From Tetracentron sinense (taxonomy: Eukaryota > Streptophyta > Magnoliopsida > Trochodendrales > Trochodendraceae), in NCBI GenBank assembly GCA_015143295.1, contig CM026551.1, positions 18,714,543 to 18,778,542 of the forward strand: 64,000 bases of DNA. The letters are read 5' to 3'. The first letter of the stretch is position 1; each line of letters starts with the position of its first letter. This document shows positions 58,712 through 64,000 of this stretch, piece after piece. Made by a program: the position numbers and the translations under genes. The notes beneath the pieces are model-generated. The model was not told the DNA's origin, ran no database searches, and saw nothing but the letters and a program-made list of their open reading frames with translations.

Positions 58712-59757
58712 GGGTTACGGTTTCATGTACTTATTTCTATGTAGTTACCATTTGCATCACAAACCAACTATTATTTGAATTTGATTTGATAAATCAATGT
58801 CGACCTTGAAATGGAACTTGCAGAGGCCTCGTTAAACTGAACTGAGTCAAGTACTCAGCTAATGGAAATTGGCAATAGATCTTTACTACAGCTCTCTCAA
58901 TTTCTTCAAAAGTTTGTCGAGATGAGAGTTCTTCATTCATGTGATGAGTGGATTCACTATATGTATAAATGAACTTCAGTTGTATTTTGCTCTAATTTTT
59001 TTGGTCATGATCATAATTTACAACATGATGAATTGTGAGATCCAGTTGAGTCTTAGTCTGATCCTTGTAGTTTTCAATTTCTTCTCTGTGTACATGAGGT
59101 TAAGAGATGCTTGGGTGTGGTATGTTAGAAATTTTCCCTTAGTGTGGCCATGCATTATGGTCAATACTTTTAACTAGTTATGACAGGTTCTAATTGTAAT
59201 ATTAGTATCTTTTGTTAGGTGTTATAATTGCAAAACTAGTATCTTTTACTAGGTGAAATCTTGAGTGTACGGACTGCTCAGGGCTGTTAGAGCAGTGATG
59301 GAGAGTGGAGGAGCATATGTATAACGGGTGGAAGCTAGAGAGAGAGATGAGCGAGTGTTGATCTAGTTTGAGCCTAACACATACGATACGGTACTGACAC
59401 AAGCTTAAAGTGCCAGGTGCGTAGATGTATGTACGTTCACGGAAGTACAACAGTCGGTTTTTATTATTTTGTTCGTGGGTACAATGGTCATCAAACTTAA
59501 TCGAGAGATTAAATCATAACCAATCGCGATTGAATTTAGATATAATTAGCAAGAGAATACACTTCTTAAATTAAGACATGATTATATTTTAAGAGAGTTT
59601 TAATATTAAAGAATCGGGAAGGATTCCTTCAATGTATATAAATAAAGGGAGAAAATACATTTACACCCCCTGAGGTTTGATGAAAATATACAGGCCTCCT
59701 CAATTTTCAGAAAATACATTAGGTACCCTTACTTTTAAAAATAATGACACTTACACC

Positions 59758-60223
59758 TAGGGCTGTAAACAGAGCGGATTCAGAGTGGATATTGGTATAT
59801 CCGAATTTGTATCCGGTTATATATCCGGATATCCGAATCCAAATAAATATCCGGCGGATAGTGAAATATGATATCCGTATCCGACTCCGATTAAAATATC
59901 CGGATTTGGATAATATCCAAATTATCTGATTAATTTTACAAAAAATTAAAAAATATAAATTAATATTTAAAAAATATAAAAATATATTTTAAAGGTTATA
60001 TTAATTTTGTAAATTTAAAATATATTATTTATATATATTATATAATCGGACGTATATTTATTGGTTCAGATATAACAGTATACAAATCTGTATCCGATTA
60101 TAAACAGATAGTATTTTACTATCGGAATCCGCTCCGCCAGATACCTATCTGGATAGTTATCCGACTAAACAGATTCGAATACGAATCAGGTATAGATAAT
60201 ATCTACATCCGTTTATAGTCCTA
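59758..60223. mobile_element. non-autonomous hAT in the left arm of the foldback element
   Basis: 466 bp, starts TAGGGCTGTAAAC, ends GTTTATAGTCCTA, flanked by the exact 8-bp duplication CTTACACC (59750-59757 and 60224-60231). Body rich in ATCCGGATAT motifs. No coding region. Confidence 0.92.
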
Positions 60224-60337
60224 CTTACACCCCTTCCATCAGTTGACCGTTAGTCAATTCAGATAAAATGTATAAACTTCCAATATTGCCGGTTCAATTT
60301 TCAAAAAATACGTTAGTTTTCTTTACTTACTTTCTAA

Positions 60338-60642
60338 GTGCCAAATCCTCTACGGTATCACCACTTGAGGTCGCCACATGTCCCTTTTGACACCCCTTAA
60401 CCACAGTTAAGATTCACCCACCCATCCTTATCTTTTCTAAAAAATATTATTTCTTTTTTTAAAATTAAAAAAACTGTTTTAATATTTAAAAAAACTCTAA
60501 AAACAGTTTTTTAATTTTTAAAAAAGAAATAATATTAAAAAAAAAAAAACAAGGATGGGTGGGTGAATCTTAACCACGGTTAAGGGGTATCAAAAGGGAC
60601 ACATGGCGACCTCAAGGGGTGATACCGTAGAGGATTTGGCAC
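60338..60642. mobile_element. palindromic foldback MITE (family A, copy 3)
   Basis: 305 bp, from GTGCCAAATCCTCTACGGTA to its complement; the arms are almost perfect for 130 bp. It forms the hairpin tip of the Mutator-type foldback element. Confidence 0.85.
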
Positions 60643-60929
60643 TGAGAAAGTGAGTAAGGAAAGCATAATGTATTTTTTGAAAATTGAAGGGACAATTTTG
60701 AAAGTTTATACACTTTATCTGAGTTGAATAACTGTCAACTAATGGAAGGGGTGTAAGTGCCGTTATTTTAAGGGTACCTAATGTATTTTCTGAAAATTAA
60801 GGGAGTTTATGTGTATTTTCGTCAAACCTTAGGAGGTGTAAATGCATTTTCTCCTAAATAAAGAGAGCAATGTCCCAACTCTCTCTTTAATTTTTTCATA
60901 CAAAATACATACACCCGTTCTGTGGTGAG

Positions 60930-61542
60930 CAGGGGTGGAGCCGGGGGGGGAGGGGGGCGGGGAGGGGCCATGTCCCCCCCAAAATTTTTGTACTCCTTTA
61001 GAATTTGGTATGAAATAGTGGGCCCCATATTTTTTTAATTTTTTTTTATTATACTTGGCCCCCCAAATTTTATTTTTCTTATATATATAGTGGCACCCCC
61101 AATTTTTTTTTGTCATATATATAGTGGACCCTCCAATGGAGTCCGGTTATGCTCTTTAGGTCGCCACATGTCCATATTAACACCCCTTAACTATGATTAA
61201 AATTCACCCACTCTTAGGGTTCACCTACTTATCCTTGGTTCTTAGAAAAAATATTAAATTTTCTTTAACCTTAGGAGTGAGTGAATTTTAACTAGGGTTT
61301 GAAAAAAATTCATATTTAAAAAAAAAACTAATGATAGGTAGGTGAATCTTAATCACAGTTAAGGGGTATTAATAGGAACACATGGCGACCTCGAGGACAT
61401 TACCAAGAAAAAATTCTCAAAATAAAAAAAATTACTCCAAATTTTTATTTCTCGGGGGCTACGCTCCCGAATCCCCAAGTCCATTGATTTTTTTATACGT
61501 GTATTTCGCCCCCCCAATGAAACATTCCCGGCTCCACCCTTG
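60930..61542. mobile_element. non-autonomous hAT element
   Basis: 613 bp with ends CAGGGGTGGAGCCGGG and CCCGGCTCCACCCTTG. Flanks GTGGTGAG and ATCGTGAG match at six of eight bases, an eroded 8-bp duplication. Contains the family A MITE at 61,158-61,393. Proline-rich frames on the minus strand come from the G tracts and are not genes. Confidence 0.75.
61158..61393. mobile_element. palindromic foldback MITE (family A, copy 4)
   Basis: Begins AGGTCGCCACATGTCCATAT and ends with the complement ACATGGCGACCT. More diverged than copy 3. Confidence 0.7.
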
Positions 61543-61559
61543 ATCGTGAGGAACCAGAA

Positions 61560-62990
61560 AGAGGAGATGGTTGAAGACCTTGTGTATCGGTTGTATTCAA
61601 ACCACTTCACTCGGTGCATTTGGATTGGTGTTATGACTTTTAACCAAGGCAAGATGGTTAAACACATGTTTTTCATTATATTTTCATGCTTTCTTGTAAC
61701 TCATTTGAATTACGAATTCTTGTCAAACATCGTGGATAATCTCTTTGGGCCTTTATGTCACACGACCTTTGATTCGTCTCACGACCATGTCACTAACAAT
61801 CAAACTAGATATTTGTTGATGATCGGCCCAGTTAAAGGAAGCCCACAAGAGTGATGTGAATTATAAGTTTTTATTTTGAAGACACCCAACTCATTCACAT
61901 TTGACGCACGCAACCTCCAAGTATAATTTGATGTAAGTCACCTAACTATAAACTTTGATTTATTTGAATCTACAACCCTGTATTGGAAGTTTTCTCTCAT
62001 TGCATACATTGCCAAAACATTTTGTACACGCCCCTTATCCTTAAACATTTGCCTAAGTGAAATTTCATTAGTATTCTCGAGTACATATGTAAAGCCTGAA
62101 GGCTTATAATTCACATAGTCATCCTTCTCAATCCCATTTGATGAAGGACCTTGAGGATAATCATTTCCATGGTGATTATCCCTTAATTGATTGACTTGCC
62201 GAAAAGCAGACCTAGAGGAATTAGGAATATCAACCGTTGGAAAATGTGAACTGATATGACATGCTTCCACCTCTGCGATTGCCTCTCTATGTGGGAATTC
62301 CTCATCCAAATCATCAACATCGTCTCTGGCCGCATCTTCATCTAACTCTTCTGAATAATAATCATCATCATCTTTAGTACCTTCACCAACATCACTATAT
62401 TCATTATCTTGAACACTATAATCTTTACTATGGTAGTTGCCGCCCCTCGTCGTATCACTATAATCTGCATATGTATTAGACACAAAACTATTATATTGAC
62501 TTAGTCTTATTGTCAAGTCTTCAAAGGGGCAATGCTCGGTTGAGAGGATATGAATATTCATAATGATATAGTCGTGAACATATACCGTAGAAGGCTCAAG
62601 AGCAGGACAAGTAACATGCTCCTTCACACGGGGAATGACAATCTCGTGATCAGGTTGACCTTTGTAACTCACAGAAGTCGGACCACATTGTTGTACTGTT
62701 TTCCTAACTTTCGTTACATATATTGAAATAAGTACATTATATTATTGTGCTCGTTCACATTCTGAAAAAAATATCGAAAAGTCTTCATCATCTATAATAT
62801 CAGTAGGAGGAAATATCGTATGTGTAGGGAACATAAACTTCAATCTAATTTTATTATTTTCCCGTCGGGTTTTAGTCAATCGATAAACTTTACTCAAAAG
62901 TTGGTCATGCGTCATTCCATGAAATAACTGTATCAATTTCTAATTCTCACCCTCATATACGTGGCTCCTGCTAAGGAGAATCTTCCATTC
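61560..62990 (-). pseudogene. Mutator-like (MULE) transposase, N-terminal half, decayed
   Basis: The largest frame (61,938-62,672, 244 aa) has an acidic stretch (DDDDYYSEELDEDAARDDVD) and then the MuDR-type DNA-binding start, ISLRQMFKDKGRVQNVLAMY and ENFQYRVVDSNKSKF. Just below 61,938, in a shifted frame, the text continues as WRLRASNVNELGVFKIKTYN then HHSC, the expected next part of the zinc-binding region, and then SLIVSDMVVRRIKGRV and MSYKKAWK. Upstream, 62,742-62,936 holds YRLTKTRRENNKIRLKFMF, the usual MULE N-terminus. There are at least two frameshifts and several stops; the DDE catalytic part is missing. It is a dead plain DNA transposon. Confidence 0.8.
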
Positions 62991-63039
62991 TCTGTCATAA
63001 CAATAAATCACTTATACAACCATTACTTGCAACATCCAA

Positions 63040-63350
63040 GAAAAAAAAAGCAAAATATCAAAACATGAATGATTTAAAATAAAATAAACAATATTAAACA
63101 AAGTTAAAAAATTTGTACACAAATATCAAAGTTTTTCTAAATAATCAAATTTTTTTACATAGATATCGAAACTGTTTGTTTGATATCAAAAATAATTTGT
63201 TAAATATCAAAAATTTGTTCTTCTATATCGAGAAAGCAGTTTCGATATCGAGAAATAAAAATTCAATTTAGAGAAAAAACATTTCGATATCGACAAAAAA
63301 AATTTGATTTCCAAACACAAAATTTTCGATATCCACACACATTTTCACTT
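63040..63350. repeat. AT-rich stretch with repeated ATATCGA/ATATCAAA motifs
   Basis: About ten short motifs of the form GATATCGA or AATATCAAA in 300 bp. No gene. May be subterminal sequence of a transposon. Confidence 0.5.
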
Positions 63351-63405
63351 TTTTTTTTTTGTAGAACTAATAATTTATTCATTCGAAAGAGTGGTGTACA
63401 TGGGC

Positions 63406-64000
63406 CTAGAGGTTAAAACCTCTCCCAACAAATTTCAGATTTTCCTTAGTACAACTTTCGGATCTAAAAAACTTGTAAGCCTCAGAATTTGCAACCTTTG
63501 CAAGGTCATGAGCTACAGAGTTTTGAGATCTTCTCACCCATTCAATAGAAGACTTAGGAAAGTTTTTCCATAAGATCAAAATGTCTTCAAAGGTAGATTT
63601 GATGTCCCAATGAGGAGTTGTTTTTCCACAATTAATAGCTTGAATGAGGGATTGAGAGTCACCTTCAAAGATGAATTTATTCCAATTGTTTTGAAGACAG
63701 AATAAGAGGCCCAGGAACACTGCTTTTGCCTCAGATTGTCTTGCATTTCTAGACTTGATAGGAAAACAAAAGGAAGCAACACGCCTACCTGTATGGGTCA
63801 TCGCCAATCCCCCCACACTTGAAATTGATCCGTCCAAGGAAAAAGAGCCATCCACGTTAATTTTAAGCCAACCAATTGGAGGGGCGACCCATTCCAGGGC
63901 TTCCATATTAGCCACAGATTGACTTCGGGCCGAGCTATTGAAGATATCCAAGGTAGGGATAGAAGTATGTACTGAAGATAGTTCGAAAGCATACACATTT
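63406..64000 (-). mobile_element. RNase H-like (RVT_3) domain of a LINE-type polyprotein, runs off the window
   Basis: A frame of 196 aa, open to the right edge of the window. It carries a complete RNase H-like domain: D49 in GWLKINVDGS, E89 in RQSEAKAVFLGL, D113 in FEGDSQSLIQAI and D164 in SVAHDLAKVA. Such domains end many plant non-LTR retroelement proteins and also exist as stand-alone plant genes. The part upstream lies outside the window, so I cannot decide; no reverse transcriptase is visible here. A T tract at about 63,350-63,360 would fit a LINE poly(A) tail on the minus strand. Confidence 0.65.

Larger units (their letters stand above)
56922..59122 (+). pseudogene. partial, interrupted duplicate of TTI1 (end of exon 16 to start of exon 17)
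   Basis: Positions 56,922-57,075 match the last 60 or so bases of TTI1 exon 16 and the start of its intron 16 (from 52,028). Positions 58,511-59,122 match the rest of intron 16 and the first 25-30 bases of exon 17, ending at the motif GATGCTTGGGTGTGGTA. Between them, about 57,076-58,510, are inserted repeats. The copy cannot code for TTI1: it has neither upstream nor downstream exons. It lies in the same orientation as TTI1, on the far side of the UGT gene. The copy also has about 45 extra bases near 57,000. I infer a local segmental duplication followed by insertion. Confidence 0.85.
59648..60854. mobile_element. Mutator-type long-TIR foldback element
   Basis: 1,207 bp flanked by the 9-bp duplication TAAATAAAG at 59639-59647 and 60855-60863. 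Ends are GGAGAAAATACATTTACACC and its near-complement. The arms keep matching inward through CAATTTTCAGAAAATACATT, AGGTACCCTTA, CAATTTTCAAAAAATACGTT and CTTTACTTACTTTCT. A hAT (59,758-60,223) interrupts the left arm and a palindromic MITE (60,338-60,642) forms the centre. No transposase. Confidence 0.9.

Noticed and set aside
60822-61116. Proline-rich minus-strand frames
   Set aside because: They arise from G tracts at the end of a hAT element.

Overview
The window is nuclear DNA from a flowering plant. It is AT-rich, its genes are split by GT-AG introns, and it is dense with plant transposon families (L1 LINEs, hAT, Mutator-like and Tourist-like MITEs, probable Helitrons, Ty1/copia and Ty3-type LTR remnants). 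The species cannot be named from the sequence. Three host genes could be read: two multi-exon genes were rebuilt exon by exon with matching phases, and one gene has a single exon.

Layout. Positions 1-5,560 are repeat-rich intergenic DNA. From 24,537 down to 5,604 (minus strand) lies a 12-exon gene for pseudouridine-5'-phosphate glycosidase (PUMY/PsuG family, 345 aa). Its first exon encodes a PTS2-type peroxisomal targeting motif. Only 1,038 bp of its 18.9 kb is coding; the introns have absorbed L1 LINEs, a hAT nested in a LINE, an LTR, a copia tail and tandem repeats. Positions 24,600-32,300 are a transposon-rich spacer with a TIR element 65 bp from the PUMY start codon, two Helitron-like elements, a pair of small copia-like LTR fossils and several strong foldback hairpins. 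From 32,586 to 53,654 (plus strand) lies a 17-exon gene for the HEAT-repeat protein TTI1 (1,396 aa predicted), whose introns also carry copia and hAT remnants. A single-exon UGT92A-type glycosyltransferase (491 aa) occupies 55,218-56,693 on the minus strand. Beyond it, at about 56,922-59,122, is a broken duplicate of part of TTI1 (end of exon 16 to start of exon 17). The last 5 kb is a cluster of nested elements: a Mutator-type foldback element carrying a hAT, a second hAT carrying a palindromic MITE, a decayed MULE transposase and, at the window edge, an RNase H domain of LINE type.

The three host genes have unrelated jobs: nucleoside salvage in peroxisomes, PIKK kinase assembly and small-molecule glycosylation. 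Nothing suggests an operon-like cluster. The most noteworthy points are a TTI1 intron whose only phase-compatible donor reads GA instead of GT, a GC-AG intron in PUMY, the partial TTI1 duplication that flanks the UGT gene, and nested insertions whose target-site duplications can be read exactly.
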